From Pythium myriotylum (lineage: Eukaryota > Oomycota > Peronosporomycetes > Pythiales > Pythiaceae): 64,000 bases of DNA. Shown here in pieces: positions 19,129 to 29,939 of the stretch. A program made the position numbers and the translations under genes. The DNA lies in NCBI GenBank assembly GCA_023091665.1, contig JALJCQ010000001.1, positions 868,001-932,000 of the forward strand, written 5' to 3'. The notes under the pieces were generated by a model that saw only the letters and a program-made list of their open reading frames with translations, had not been told where the DNA came from and searched no databases. The stretch's first letter is position 1. Every line of letters starts with the position of its first letter.

Positions 19129-22100
19129 ATGGCGACGCCGCGCGTGTTCCGCTTCGCGATCGACCGCGGCGGCACGTTCACCGACGTCTACGCAGAGATG
19201 GACGTGCTGGACGCCGCCGGCAACGTCGTGGGCGTCGAGCCCAAGGTCATCAAGCTGCTCTCGGAAGATCCGGCCAACTACCCGGATGCCCCGCGGTGAG
19301 ACTTGCGTTGGGTGGTTGACGCTGCAAAGGGAAAAGGAATTTGACGGAAATTGGGAAAGAGAGGGCATCCGACGCGTGCTGGAGCTGATGACGGGCGTGC
19401 TGCACCCGCGCGACCAGCCCGTGGACACGACCCGCATCCAGTCGATCCGCATGGGTGAGTCTTGGTAGTCGACTGTGGGCGAAAAAAGTGGTTCGATGCA
19501 CTGATTCGCGAGGCTGTAGGCACAACGGTTGCAACGAACGCACTGCTTGAGCGCCAGGGGGAGCGCACGGCGCTCGTGGTGACGGAGGGATTCAAGGATC
19601 TGCTGTACATCGGCAATCAGTCACGTCCGAAGATCTTCGACTTGGAGATTCGTACTCCTGATGTACGATACGGCGCTTGTAAATGGCAGAGATGTATTTG
19701 CTAATGACGTCGTGGGCGAGTAGATGCTTTACGAAGCGGTTGTGGAAGTGGACGAGCGTCTCCAGCTGATCTCGAGAGAGAACGATCGCTTGCCTTCTGA
19801 TGTGAAGGGCATCAGCGGCGACTACGTGCGCGTGACTAAGGAGCTCGATGAAGCCGATTTGCGCACAAAACTGCAGGTATTGAATCTAATCACAACATGG
19901 AAGTACGGAGCATCTTCATTAACTGACTGAGTGCAAAATGACTAGGCGGTTCGTGACTCGGGTATCCAAAGTGTTGCGATTGTGCTTTTGCATTCGTACA
20001 CGTTCCCAAAGCACGAGGAGATCGCCGGAAAAATCGCTCGAGAGCTCGGTTTCACTCAGATTTCTCTCTCGTCCGAGGTTATGCCGATGATCAAGGCAGT
20101 TCCCCGTGGGTACACGACATGCGCTGATGCGTACTTGACACCAGTCATCAAGACCTACATCGCATCGTTCTGTGCCGGGTTCGCTGAGGGTCTGGAGAAT
20201 GTGAAAATCAGCTTCATGCAGAGTGATGGAGGACTTGCTCGCATGACAAACTTCCACGGACACCGAGCCATTCTGTCTGGTCCAGCTGGTGGTGTTGTTG
20301 GTTATGCTCGCACTACTCGTCCGCCCGAGTCACAGAATAACACTGCTCTTCCACCTGTAATTGGGTTTGACATGGGCGGTACCTCGACTGACGTGTCGCG
20401 TTTCGACGGCAAGTTTGAGCATGTTCTTGAGAGTGTTACTGCAAACGTCCCGGTTCGTGCTCCCCAGCTCGACATTCAGACGGTGGCTGCTGGCGGTGGA
20501 TCGCGCCTCTTCTTCCAGAACGGAATGTTCATCGTCGGTCCCGAGTCTGTTCGAGCTCACCCTGGTCCAGTTTGCTACCGCAAAAATGGGCACCTGAGCG
20601 TTACTGATGCCAACCTTGTCACGGGTCGAATTCTCCCGAAGTTTTTCCCGAAGATTTTTGGTCCCAATGAGGACCAAGAGCTGGATGTGGAAGGCTCACG
20701 ACGGGCATTCGCTGAACTCACCGCAGAGATCAATGCTGCAGCTGGTGAGAGTGGAACCAAGTACACGATGGAAGAAGTCGCTTCGGGTTTTCTTCGTGTT
20801 GCAAATGAGGCAATGTGTCGACCAATTCGAAATCTGACTCAAATGAAGGGATACGATATCAGCACTCATATTCTCGCTTGCTTCGGTGGAGCTGGGCCAC
20901 AACATGCGTGCTCTATCGCGAAAGCTCTCGGGATGTCGCAAGTTTATATTCATCGATACAGCGGTATCTTGTCGGCCTACGGACTTAGCGTCGCTGATAG
21001 TGTTGTCGATAAGCAGCGACCGTCAACCACGATCTACACTGCGGAGAACAAAGCGGGCCTCGTCGCCAGTCTAGTCAGCCTGGCGAAGGAGGCGCAAGAT
21101 GAGCTCGTGTCGGATGGTTTCAAGCGTGAAGATATCCAGACACAATTCTTCCTCAACATGCGATACGAGGGAACCGATAATGCTGTGATGACGAGAGGTC
21201 CTGTTGGAGAGAAGGGTCGCGAACTCGAGAATTCAGAGGTCGCTTTATCTGCCTTTGACTTCGACGCGTCGTTCATTCGCAAGTACCAGCGCGAGTTTGG
21301 CTTCGTCCTGCAGAATCGTTCAATCATCATCGATGATATTCGAGTTCGCGTCACAATCTCTCCTGACCTGAAGGATCCCACAGCTTTGTCCACTACTTCT
21401 GGCGATAGTGCCGACAATGTTGCTCCGCACTCCACCACTCCGTTCTACTTCGAAGATGAAAAAGTTTGGAAAGACATTCCAGTATATCTACATGAACAAC
21501 TACTCGAGAAGCGTGGCTCGAAATATGTTGGTCCAGCTGTCATCATGCAAGGCACAGCCACTGTGATTGTGGAGCCGGATTGGGTTGTTGAGGTGTTGAA
21601 GAGTGGCGATCTCTTCCTCAGTTTTGCTGGGAAGCGCCAGGCTTCGTTCGCAAGTGGCGGATACGAAGTCGCGTCTGCTGTTCCCCTCGACCCGATTCAG
21701 CTCTCTGTCTTCTCGCATCGATTCATGGGTATCGCCGAGCAAATGGGCAAGACACTCGCTCGGACGTCCGTGTCGGTGAACATCAAGGAACGACTCGACT
21801 TCTCGTGCGCACTCTTTGGCCCTGATGGTGGTTTAGTCGCGAATGCACCCCATCTGCCAGTCCACCTCGGGGCAATGCAACAGGCTGTTCGTTACCAACT
21901 CAAGCATTGGGGCGATGATCTTGTTGACGGTGACGTTCTCGTCTCCAACCATCCTCAGCTTGCTGGTGGTAGCCATCTGCCAGATATCACTGTCATCACT
22001 CCAGTGTTCGATAAGAAGACGAAGAAGATCGAGTTTTTCGTTGCCAGCCGAGGCCATCATGCCGATATCGGTGGCATTGCGCCTGGATCGATGCCCCCGT

Positions 22101-23290
22101 TATCCAAGACATTGGACGAGGAAGGTGCTGCGATCGTCGCCTTCAAGCTTGTTGACGGCAAGAATGGCGTGTTCCGCGAACAAGAAATCGCGGACATCTT
22201 GTTGCAGAAGGATCTACTCGATGAGCGTGGTCAACCTCGTATTGGTACCCGAAATCTGCGGGACAACTTATCAGACCTAAAGGCTCAAGTGGCTGCGAAC
22301 CAACGCGGGGTCGTCCTCATGGACGAATTGGTCGCGGAGTACACATTACCTGTCGTCACCGCGTACATGACGTTTATCCAAGAAGCTGCTGAGAACGCTG
22401 TCCGCAACATGCTTCACCAGTTCTCGCTAGCACAAAAACTCCCGGAAGTTGGCAGCGTGTACGCTGAAGACTTCATGGATGATGGGACGAAAATTGCCCT
22501 CAAGATTACAATCGATCGTCGCACGGACTCTGCGATCTTTGATTTCAATGGGACCGGTCCAGAAATCTACGGCAACGTCAACACTCCGCCAGCAGTGACC
22601 TATTCCGCGATCATCTACTGCCTCCGCTGTTTGTTGCCTGGTGAAGATCTGCCACTTAACCAAGGCTGTCTCAATCCAATCGAGGTGATTTTCCCTGAGA
22701 ACGGGAGCATTCTCAACCCAAGCTCGACAGCAGCCGTAGTTGGCGGCAACGTACTCACTAGTCAGCGCATTACGGACGTGATTTTGAAGGCTTTTGCTGC
22801 ATCCGCCGCGTCGCAAGGTTGCATGAACAACTTGACGTTTGGTAGCGCGACGCTCGGTGGCTACTATGAGACGATTGCCGGTGGAGCTGGTGCCGGTCCA
22901 TCGTGGCACGGTCGCAGTGGTATTCATACGCACATGACGAACACACGTATCACGGACCCTGAGATTCTGGAGAAGCGCTACCCCGTCAAGCTGCAAGCTT
23001 TCCACCTACGTGAAGGGTCGGGAGGGTCAGGGAAATACCGCGGCGGTGACGGCGTCATTCGTCGACTCGAGTTCCTTGAGGCAATGACCGTGAGTATCCT
23101 CTCTGAGCGTCGTGCTTTCCGCCCATACGGTCTCGCTGGCGGAGGTGACGGTGAACGTGGCATGAACCTGCTCACACGAAAGGACGGCCGCGTTCTCAAC
23201 TTGGGCGGCAAAAACACGGTCGACGTGCTACCAAACGAAGTGCTCACAATCTACTCACCAGGTGGTGGTGGCTATGGCGTGCAAGAGTAA
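19129..23290 (+). CDS. 5-oxoprolinase (ATP-hydrolysing), five exons
   Basis: Exons 19129-19295, 19360-19454, 19520-19662, 19724-19876 and 19946-23290 join in frame to 1300 aa, the usual length of eukaryotic 5-oxoprolinase. All four introns are GT-AG and 61-69 bp. The enzyme opens 5-oxo-L-proline to L-glutamate using ATP in the gamma-glutamyl cycle. The HyuA half shows [12 protein letters not shown] at the start, [14 protein letters not shown] across the second intron, and [16 protein letters not shown]. The HyuB half begins around [19 protein letters not shown] and contains [15 protein letters not shown] and [17 protein letters not shown]. Each junction was set by restoring the conserved text ([34 protein letters not shown]). 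All key glycine motifs are intact. Confidence 0.93.
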
Positions 23291-23355
23291 GCGTTTGGAG
23301 GTTTGAGCTTGTGTATATCACTGATACATGCAGCTGGGGGTGTCCCTGTCTATTC

Positions 23356-24384
23356 CTATGTCTCTGACCCTTTCTTCTCCTTGCGGTTCTTCGCAACAGC
23401 TTCATAGTGGTCAAGATACTCGTCGAGCTCGTCGTCAAAAGCCTTCTTCATGCGCTCTTGACGTTCTCGGATCGCCTCGAGATCGGCGCGACGACGGGCC
23501 TCAGCTGCCCGCTGGGCCTCTTTCTTGGAATCGACGTTGTGCCTCGACTTGGTCGCTGCGACGTGTTCTGCGTCGTAGAATCGATGCGGACACTCGCTGC
23601 GGCGGTGGCCAATGTCGCCGCAGTTGGAGCAGATCACCGGGAGCATGCAGTTTGCAGCAACGTGACCGCGCTCCCCGCAGTTCTGGCAAACGCGGTCGCG
23701 ATCGTAGGTGCGTGAGAGCAGCTGCACGTACATCTTCTCCTTGGCGTGGCGCACATCCAAGTCGCGAAGACCGTGCTCAAAGTCAACGTCGTTCGCCGAC
23801 CCGATTTTCTCACGCACGCGCTGCTCGATACCCCAGCGCTTGGCGTTGCGGTTCTGACGAAGTGGTCGTGGGCTCCGCGGTTCGTCGCCGTGCGAGCGGT
23901 GGTGGTGGTGGTGGTGGTGGCCGCGCGGCTTGCGGATCTGGCCGAGGAACTCGGCGTGGCCGTCCTCTCGCTCGTCCAGCGCCGACTCGAGATCGTCTCC
24001 TCCATCTCGACGTTCATCTTCCTCCTCCTCCTCCAGTAGCTCTTCGTCGTCCTCGCTGAGCTCCTCGCTGCCAAGGATCTCCTCGTCGGCTCCTTCTGGC
24101 AGTTCCTCCATGCCCACTTCATCGCGGAACTGCCGCGAGTGCTGCAGCAGCCGCTCGAACGGGCTCAGCTCGCCGTTCGCCTCGCCGTTGACCGGCGGCT
24201 CGTCGTCCCACTCGCCGCCGTGGTCTCCGTTAATGCGCTTGCTGCTCCACGCACGCACGCCACACGGCGTCTCCAATTGCGCCAGTCGCGCTGCCGACAC
24301 CACGTTCGTCTGCATCGTCTGCTGGCCGCACGAGGCGACGCGTGCGTGGCGCGAGAGCCGCGCGAGACCGAGCCGCGCGCGCAT
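23356..24384 (-). CDS. CCHC zinc-knuckle protein with putative mitochondrial presequence
   Basis: A 342-aa protein. It starts MRARLGLARLSRHARVASC, an Arg-rich amphipathic stretch compatible with mitochondrial import, continuing to CGVRAWSSKR. A strongly acidic region (runs of Glu/Asp) and a seven-His run follow near residue 165. Two CCHC knuckles come next: CQNCGERGHVAANC and CSNCGDIGHRRSEC. The C-terminus is a charged helix. Such knuckles bind single-stranded nucleic acid. A mitochondrial RNA role is inferred only. The last ATG before the conserved part in a longer open frame is used as start; upstream text overlaps the CAF1 gene and is not believable. It is convergent with 5-oxoprolinase. 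Confidence 0.72.
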   Translation of the reverse strand: MRARLGLARLSRHARVASCGQQTMQTNVVSAARLAQLETPCGVRAWSSKRINGDHGGEWDDEPPVNGEANGELSPFERLLQHSRQFRDEVGMEELPEGADEEILGSEELSEDDEELLEEEEEDERRDGGDDLESALDEREDGHAEFLGQIRKPRGHHHHHHHRSHGDEPRSPRPLRQNRNAKRWGIEQRVREKIGSANDVDFEHGLRDLDVRHAKEKMYVQLLSRTYDRDRVCQNCGERGHVAANCMLPVICSNCGDIGHRRSECPHRFYDAEHVAATKSRHNVDSKKEAQRAAEARRRADLEAIRERQERMKKAFDDELDEYLDHYEAVAKNRKEKKGSET

Positions 24385-24633
24385 GTTTGCCACGGTCGGA
24401 TGTCCGTCCAAAATGGCTCGCCCACCATCGAGCAGCTTCTCGCTATTTGTATCGCTCGTTACAAACCTGTTTAAAACAGGTTCGTAACGATCCACTACCT
24501 GTATAAAACACCTCCCATTCACACTGGACGCGTTTCCGCTTGCTGGAACCCTCGACGGCGCTCTCCTCCCTCTTCGCCGCGCCGCTTGACGCTCTTCCCG
24601 GCGCCCCCGCGACTCGCGACGTAGCTCCTCAGA
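24385..24633. promoter_or_regulatory. Divergent promoter with 33-bp palindrome and TATA box
   Basis: 249 bp between the zinc-knuckle gene and CAF1. A 33-bp inverted repeat (24457-24489; arms of 16 with one mismatch around a single central A) is followed by a TATA-like gtataaaaca at 24500-24509. The palindrome could be a factor-binding site. Confidence 0.55.
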
Positions 24634-25461
24634 ATGGCCGTGATCCAGACGCGCAGCCTGCCGCCGGACGTCGAGATCCGCGACGTCTGGGCCGAGAACT
24701 TGGAGGACGCGATGCAGCTCATCCGCGAGGTCGTGGCCAAGGAGACGTGCTACGTGGCCATGGACACCGAGTACCCGGGCGTCGTGGCGCGGCCCATCGG
24801 CTCCTTCACGACCTCGACCGACTACCAGTACCAGACGCTGCGCTGCAACGTCGACCTGCTGCGCCTCATCCAGCTCGGCATCGCCTTTTTCCGCGAGGAC
24901 GGGTCCTACATGGAGGGCGTGCCCGTCTGGCAGTTCAATTTCAAGTTCAGTCTCGGCGAAGACATGTACGCGCAGGACTCGATCGAGGTGCTCAAGCAGG
25001 CCGGCATCGACTTTGCCAAGCACGACGAGAAAGGCATCGAAGTCGCGCGCTTTGGCGAGCTACTCGTGCCCTCGGGGCTCGTGCTCGTGGACAATATCAA
25101 GTGGGTCTCGTTCCACGGCTCGTCCGACTTTGGCTACCTGCTCAAGGTGCTCACGTGCAGCCCGCTGCCGGCCGAGGAAGAGCAGTTCTTCGATCTGCTC
25201 CACACGTATTTCCCCACGACGTTCGATCTCAAGCAAGTCGCGCTCGATTTTGACAAGATGGGAGGTCTCAGTCGGTTAGCCGAGGACCTCCAAGTCGAGC
25301 GAATAGGCACGATGCACCAGGCCGGCTCCGATGCGCTGCTAACGGCCGCCACGTTCTTCCGCATGGTTGAGGTCTTTTTCGACGGCAAGGTCGAGAATGC
25401 CATCAAGTACTCAGGCCATCTCTACGGCCTCGGCCAGAGCATGTCGATGATCGGAGCTTAG
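24634..25461 (+). CDS. CAF1: CCR4-NOT complex deadenylase CAF1 (POP2/CNOT7)
   Basis: A 275-aa single-exon protein of standard family length. It removes poly(A) tails as a DEDDh 3'-5' exonuclease in the CCR4-NOT complex. Catalytic residues are visible: D44 and E46 in AMDTEYPG, the second Asp in SSDFGYLLK, and the His/Asp pair in MHQAGSDALLTAATF. Other conserved segments are QTLRCNVDLLRLIQLGIAF, WQFNFKF and LAEDLQVER. The ATG at 24634 is followed directly by the conserved helix IRDVWAENLEDAM. No break or insertion. Confidence 0.95.
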   Translation: MAVIQTRSLPPDVEIRDVWAENLEDAMQLIREVVAKETCYVAMDTEYPGVVARPIGSFTTSTDYQYQTLRCNVDLLRLIQLGIAFFREDGSYMEGVPVWQFNFKFSLGEDMYAQDSIEVLKQAGIDFAKHDEKGIEVARFGELLVPSGLVLVDNIKWVSFHGSSDFGYLLKVLTCSPLPAEEEQFFDLLHTYFPTTFDLKQVALDFDKMGGLSRLAEDLQVERIGTMHQAGSDALLTAATFFRMVEVFFDGKVENAIKYSGHLYGLGQSMSMIGA

Positions 25462-26736
25462 AGAAAAACAGAACAAAGACAACAAAATGCAAAATGAAGA
25501 TTGCGTTGGAATCGCCGGCGTTGGAAACTCTGTGCTAACACGGTCGGATGCTGGGCTATAAACCGACGGATGCGGGAGTGTCAGCGTACAAGACAAAATA
25601 TTCGACGTATGGTACGTTTGAAAGTCTGGCAGCTGTAGTCTATGATCCACGCTCTTGAAACACGTTGTCAAGTATCCGAGACGAGCCCTGTGGTCACTCT
25701 CTGACAAGGGACTTGTTCTCATTACCTCGATTCTCTAGTTTCACTTTGGAGACCAGCAAATTCGTACTGGTATATTACAGCTGGATCACCAAAAAGGCGT
25801 CATGTCTGTTACTCAATCTGTCACTGCTGTCACAGCATTGTTGGGCATTCATAGATTATACTAGTTATAGAATCGCTCCCACTCGGCTGAGCGTGGAATC
25901 ATTCAACCACGCCACGTCGACTGGCCTCTTGGACGCATCCTTATTCTTCAGGTTCCAGTCGGGGACATAGACGAGGAAGGCCACTGTTGCATAGAAATAT
26001 TACCATGCGGACGCATTGCGATTTCATGTGCTCAGCTACAACTCATTTATGTTTACCTGCTGACGACGCGAATGCCAGTGCAATCATCGAATTTCCTGTT
26101 TTGGGCAGAATGAGAATTCACCGCACGATACATTCTTCCACAACAATTTCGGACGATTGTGGTCGTTCAGTGTGCAAAGGCTCTTGCGAAGATCCTCAAG
26201 ACCATCAGAGGCAATAAATGGCGCTTCATGATCCACGAAGTAACTGTGTCTCCTAGTTGGAACCAATCTCTCCGCACATGTGACCTCTAGTCGCAGTAGA
26301 GGCCTCGGATGCTACTGAGTACGTATTTTCCATATTTTCTTGCATGTTTGGTTCCACTGCACATCAACATAGCGGAAATGGCTCTTCAGTACCCCGAAAC
26401 ATGCGCACAACGTATTTATATTGCAAACTTCTGCAGCCGTTGACTCATGGAAGGAACTCATCACTTTGGTGGACAAACGAGACTTCATGTTACACTCGTA
26501 TCTACTAAAGTATAGTAGTATACGCGGGTTCGTGTAACTAGGACTACACGCAATGGCGAGGGAGTTAAACAAACAATGGAAATAGGATGTATTGACTTGG
26601 TATAGAAAGTAGCAACGAGAGTGAGAAGAAAAGCAGAAGATGTGCAATAAACGACTGTGCAGCCGGGTTCGGGAAACTTCCATACTTGGTTGGTGAGGGA
26701 CGCGGCGACTCGGCGCGTGAGAATGGTCTGGCGCGA
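25462..26736. other. Gene-poor stretch at the start of the repeat-rich region
   Basis: No supported gene in 1.3 kb. Composition becomes more AT-rich and codon structure disappears. All open frames are short and unlike known proteins. Confidence 0.5.
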
Positions 26737-27141
26737 TCAGTTGAAGCCCATCGCTCTGAAGAATTGGATTTTGTCATTTATCGCCCATTCTCCAGCTGGT
26801 GGTCCGACTGGCCCGGTGTAGTGGTAGCGGTAGGTGACGCGAGCTGTCGATGTGCAACGTGCGTCATGTTCCTCGTGAAAGGAAGACACGTACCAACGGT
26901 GATCTTCCCTCGAGTTGCGCTCGCAGAGCTGGACGAAGAACGGGCATTGCGGGTCCTTGCAAACCGACGTGCGGCTTCTGCCTCCGCTCCCCTTGGGGTC
27001 CACACGCAGCGTCTTGTGTTGCAGCATGGCGTAGTCCTGGATGAACTGAGACCCTTCATCTCGCGTTGGGAAGGCGAGTCCAACTTGCAAGTGATATCCG
27101 AGCTCGGGGGTCCAGTTGGTCAGCGGGATCGCCGGTGGCAT
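26737..27141 (-). CDS. Stand-alone MULE-type zinc-binding domain protein, copy 1
   Basis: A 134-aa protein consisting almost only of the domain at the N-terminus of the 690-aa MULE-like protein. It has the lead-in GLAFPTRDEGSQFIQDYA, basic R-SGGRSRTSV, C-x4-C (CKDPQC), core HRWYVSSFHEEH, and H-x3-C (HDARC) followed by TSTA. All four zinc ligands are present and the frame is intact. There is no transposase or SWIM part. It probably binds DNA. It is the first of four such genes alternating with the header/membrane family. Confidence 0.7.
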   Translation of the reverse strand: MPPAIPLTNWTPELGYHLQVGLAFPTRDEGSQFIQDYAMLQHKTLRVDPKGSGGRSRTSVCKDPQCPFFVQLCERNSREDHRWYVSSFHEEHDARCTSTARVTYRYHYTGPVGPPAGEWAINDKIQFFRAMGFN

Positions 27142-27487
27142 GTTGGAGCTGCGTTGCGAAATGGGGAATGAGACCGTTCGTCGCCATGGATTCTCCGTCG
27201 GAAACTACCTACGTCATCGTCCAGGAAGGACCCCCTGTGGTGTGGACTCATTCACCCCAAAACCACATTCTACATTCGCCATACTCCCCTTTGGCTGATT
27301 CGTTGTGGATCTTAAAGCGTCGGGTGCGCTCTCTCGTTGGGAGACTCGTCTGATGGTTGCTGTTGAAGTTTGCGTTTTAACTGGATGTGGATATGCCTGT
27401 GCGCTGACTCTTGGAGAGAAATCCCGGAAACGACTGCTTGTCACATGCCCAAGCCCAGTGCGGAGAACCAGCTGGGCAAGCGCCATG

Positions 27488-27508
27488 CCCCCCCCCCCCC
27501 CCCCCCCC
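27488..27508 (+). repeat. Poly-C homopolymer run (21 C)
   Basis: Twenty-one consecutive C residues. A similar run of 22 lies at 38015-38036. They may be real or a base-calling/assembly artefact. Confidence 0.8.
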
Positions 27509-27655
27509 GACACGGTTGCGGAGTTGCCGTTCGCCCCCAGAGCACGTAAGGACAATCCTCGCGCTCGAGCGCGTCTAATATAAGTTAGCTGGATTGCTGA
27601 ACGTGTGATTGGATTGGTGGATAGGAGCAGTGAGGAATCCCGCACCTGATTCGAA

Positions 27656-27701
27656 GCTCGATCACCGCCCCATCTGATATAGAGAGGGGCGGTGATCGAG
27701 C
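27656..27701. repeat. Perfect hairpin, 16-bp stem
   Basis: Arms 27656-27671 and 27686-27701 are exact reverse complements (gctcgatcaccgcccc), with a 14-base loop. Confidence 0.85.
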
Positions 27702-27979
27702 CACCTTCTCTTCAGTCGAAATAACTTAATTGTCCACAAGGCAACTAATTGTCCCAGTCGGATTGTTCGTGATGTGATGGAAAAACCGCTGTTTCTGTTG
27801 CCAAAAGTTGGTTCCACGTTTGCCTGCTTCGGGGGACAGACACTGCGATTTCTCCTCAATAGCTATAGCCGTTCGACTTGACGTGAGATGACTGTCAGCT
27901 CAGCTTGAACACTTGTGAGGGAAGAGTGTTGGCCTGCATTTCTCGTCTCAAGACTCCGTGGACAAAAGAAGACGAGGCA

Positions 27980-28009
27980 GACGGTCTCCTCCGGGCAGAG
28001 GAGACCGTC
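27980..28009. repeat. Perfect hairpin, 12-bp stem
   Basis: Arms gacggtctcctc and gaggagaccgtc surround the 6-base loop cgggca. Confidence 0.85.
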
Positions 28010-29279
28010 AAACACAGATGACCGACTCTAGGTGAGCTCCAGAGGATGCATGCAGCACGATGAATGTCAAAGAGATCCACATTCTACACCTCCGTCCACT
28101 AGCATTCTGACCTCGTTTTTGATGTGATTGCACTTGGCCGAGCAGATATCAATCATATGTTATTCTGATTGGGATGCGAGTCAAACACTAAAACCAGAAC
28201 AGTAGTTGACTTCGATGAATCCAAGGGAGAGGAAGCACCTCAAATCACCATAGATTCAGACCATTACAGAGAGTCTCCACGCTAGCCACTGCGCTTGTGA
28301 ATGTTGAACGGATAGATACTCGTTTGCCTCAGTGGCTCGAAACGTAGGTAGGTAGCAAGACATCCGGACATCGATCTCGACGCGAAATTTTGGCCATGAG
28401 TCGTGAGCGTGGACCAGCCCATGATGATTTCAAGTATTTCCATCTCCGGCTCTAGCAGCAAGAGGACCTCGATATCGATGATTTGACCTAGTCTCACGTC
28501 TTACTGGGTACTCCTGTACAGCCCAATATAGTGATCAAGACCTTGCTATTGTGATGATCCCAGAAGGCAATTGATCAACATATCGGTTCTGGCCACACGC
28601 TTGTTGGAACCACAGCATCAGTTGTTCTTTTCTAACACCTGAATACAGGAGATCTTCGACTACTCAGGATGTTTTCAATTTGACCACAACGCGCACTCCG
28701 GTGCCCGTATTCACTGAACTGTTGTCCTAGTAAAGCGACTCGTGACCGCTCAAATGATTCCACATCGCTGTGTTCCTGCGCCACATCGGCGCTTCCTGTT
28801 TCGAGCTGCATCCCATTGGGTTCATTTTAAGTGGCGACAGAAACAACCGGATTCCAACTTTTCTCTGTTGTGATGACGAGAGTGGGGAGAGATTTTTGAG
28901 GAGGCATCCGTTTCATTCTGTGACGTGCATAAGTTCCGTCGTCTCGTCTATTTGCATTCAGCGGCGGACTAAGTCCAGTTTCGATTCCACCGGAGAGCTC
29001 GATGCTGTGGATCACCAGGGGTATGCTTCATTGTTTGAGGATCCCCTGAAGGGGGTCGTGTCGTTACATTAGCACGAGCAGAGTTCGCGCAAGCATCATG
29101 TTGAGTGAATGCAAGTGCGCGAGCCATGGTTAACAGCCTATCGAGTTTTATGTATAATGCAAATTAAGGAGTCGAGCGAAATTCTACGAGACAGATGGAT
29201 TCTTTTGAGAGGTGGCTGTACGGGGTGAAGTATATGATGAATCGACCTTGCAGTTCCGTCAACCCGCAGGGACTGGAGG

Positions 29280-29939
29280 TTAGACGCGAGAAGTGTCAGG
29301 CACAGTAATTTCTGCTGCTGCTCTCGATTTCCGCTCGTGGAGGCGTGGAATCGCTGCCTTTAATCCTGCAGCAACCGCTGTGCACACGCCCGCCACGCAC
29401 CCAGCGAGCCCCGCTGGTTGCCCCCCCACGGACTGCACTCCAGCCGATGCTGAGCTCGCAACCAAGATGATCACCGTGGCCGCCAGGATACGCCTCACCC
29501 AACCAAGGTAATCTATCGCAATAGTGAGGTGAATTCTGAAACAGCTCATCCGGCGAATGTCAAACTCACTTGTGTAGGTCTTGACCTTCCTCGCATCACC
29601 CAGTGGGTACGCCACGACGTGGGCGTCCTTCAGACTAACAGATTGAGAGCCGAGAATCTCATCGATGGTGGCGCTGTCTCCAATCTCCTCGAACGTGTCG
29701 GTGAGGACGTGGAAATCAGTCGCATTTGTGACGTTGTGCATCTCAGGGTCGTGCTCACAAAGCCAGACTTTCGAACTGCGCAGCGTAAGGATCAGCGCAA
29801 AGCTCTCTGCGGGTACTCCAGATAATATGGGTGACACAGCTGAGATTCGGGTTTTGAGCGCTGCCATCTCCGTCGAGCCCTGCGCTTGAATGCGGTGAAT
29901 GGTTAAGTCGCCGACAACACAGCAGTTGATCTCGCGCAT
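29280..29939 (-). CDS. Crinkler-header-like / two-hydrophobic-segment protein, copy 1 (two exons)
   Basis: Exons 29570-29939 and 29280-29512 (minus strand; 57-bp GT-AG intron, phase 1) give 200 aa, the same length as copy 4. The first 110 residues align without gaps over the start of the Crinkler gene in this window: Cys6, VVG ending at residue 10, AESFALI at 44-50 where Crinklers have the LFLAK-type motif, VWL at 58-60, then ATIDEIL and HVVAYPL where Crinklers have HVLVV-P. After the intron come WVRR, a hydrophobic helix, then a Gly/Ala-rich hydrophobic segment (GGQPAGLAGCVAGVCTAVAA) and a basic tail. It is read as a membrane protein with a Crinkler-type header; no function is known to me. 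Confidence 0.68.
   Translation of the reverse strand: MREINCCVVGDLTIHRIQAQGSTEMAALKTRISAVSPILSGVPAESFALILTLRSSKVWLCEHDPEMHNVTNATDFHVLTDTFEEIGDSATIDEILGSQSVSLKDAHVVAYPLGDARKVKTYTSEFDIRRMSCFRIHLTIAIDYLGWVRRILAATVIILVASSASAGVQSVGGQPAGLAGCVAGVCTAVAAGLKAAIPRLHERKSRAAAEITVPDTSRV

Larger units (their letters stand above)
27142..29279. other. Gene-poor stretch with poly-C run and hairpins
   Basis: No supported gene in 2.1 kb. It holds a 21-C run (27488-27508), a perfect 16-bp-stem hairpin (27656-27701) and a perfect 12-bp-stem hairpin (27980-28009). Confidence 0.5.

Noticed and set aside
23328..24059. Arg/Ser-rich plus-strand frame opposite the zinc-knuckle gene
   Set aside because: Low-complexity shadow of a gene with clear CCHC knuckles on the minus strand.
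24385..25023. Upstream extension of the zinc-knuckle gene
   Set aside because: It is antisense to the CAF1 catalytic domain and has no features; the Arg-rich start at 24384 is better.
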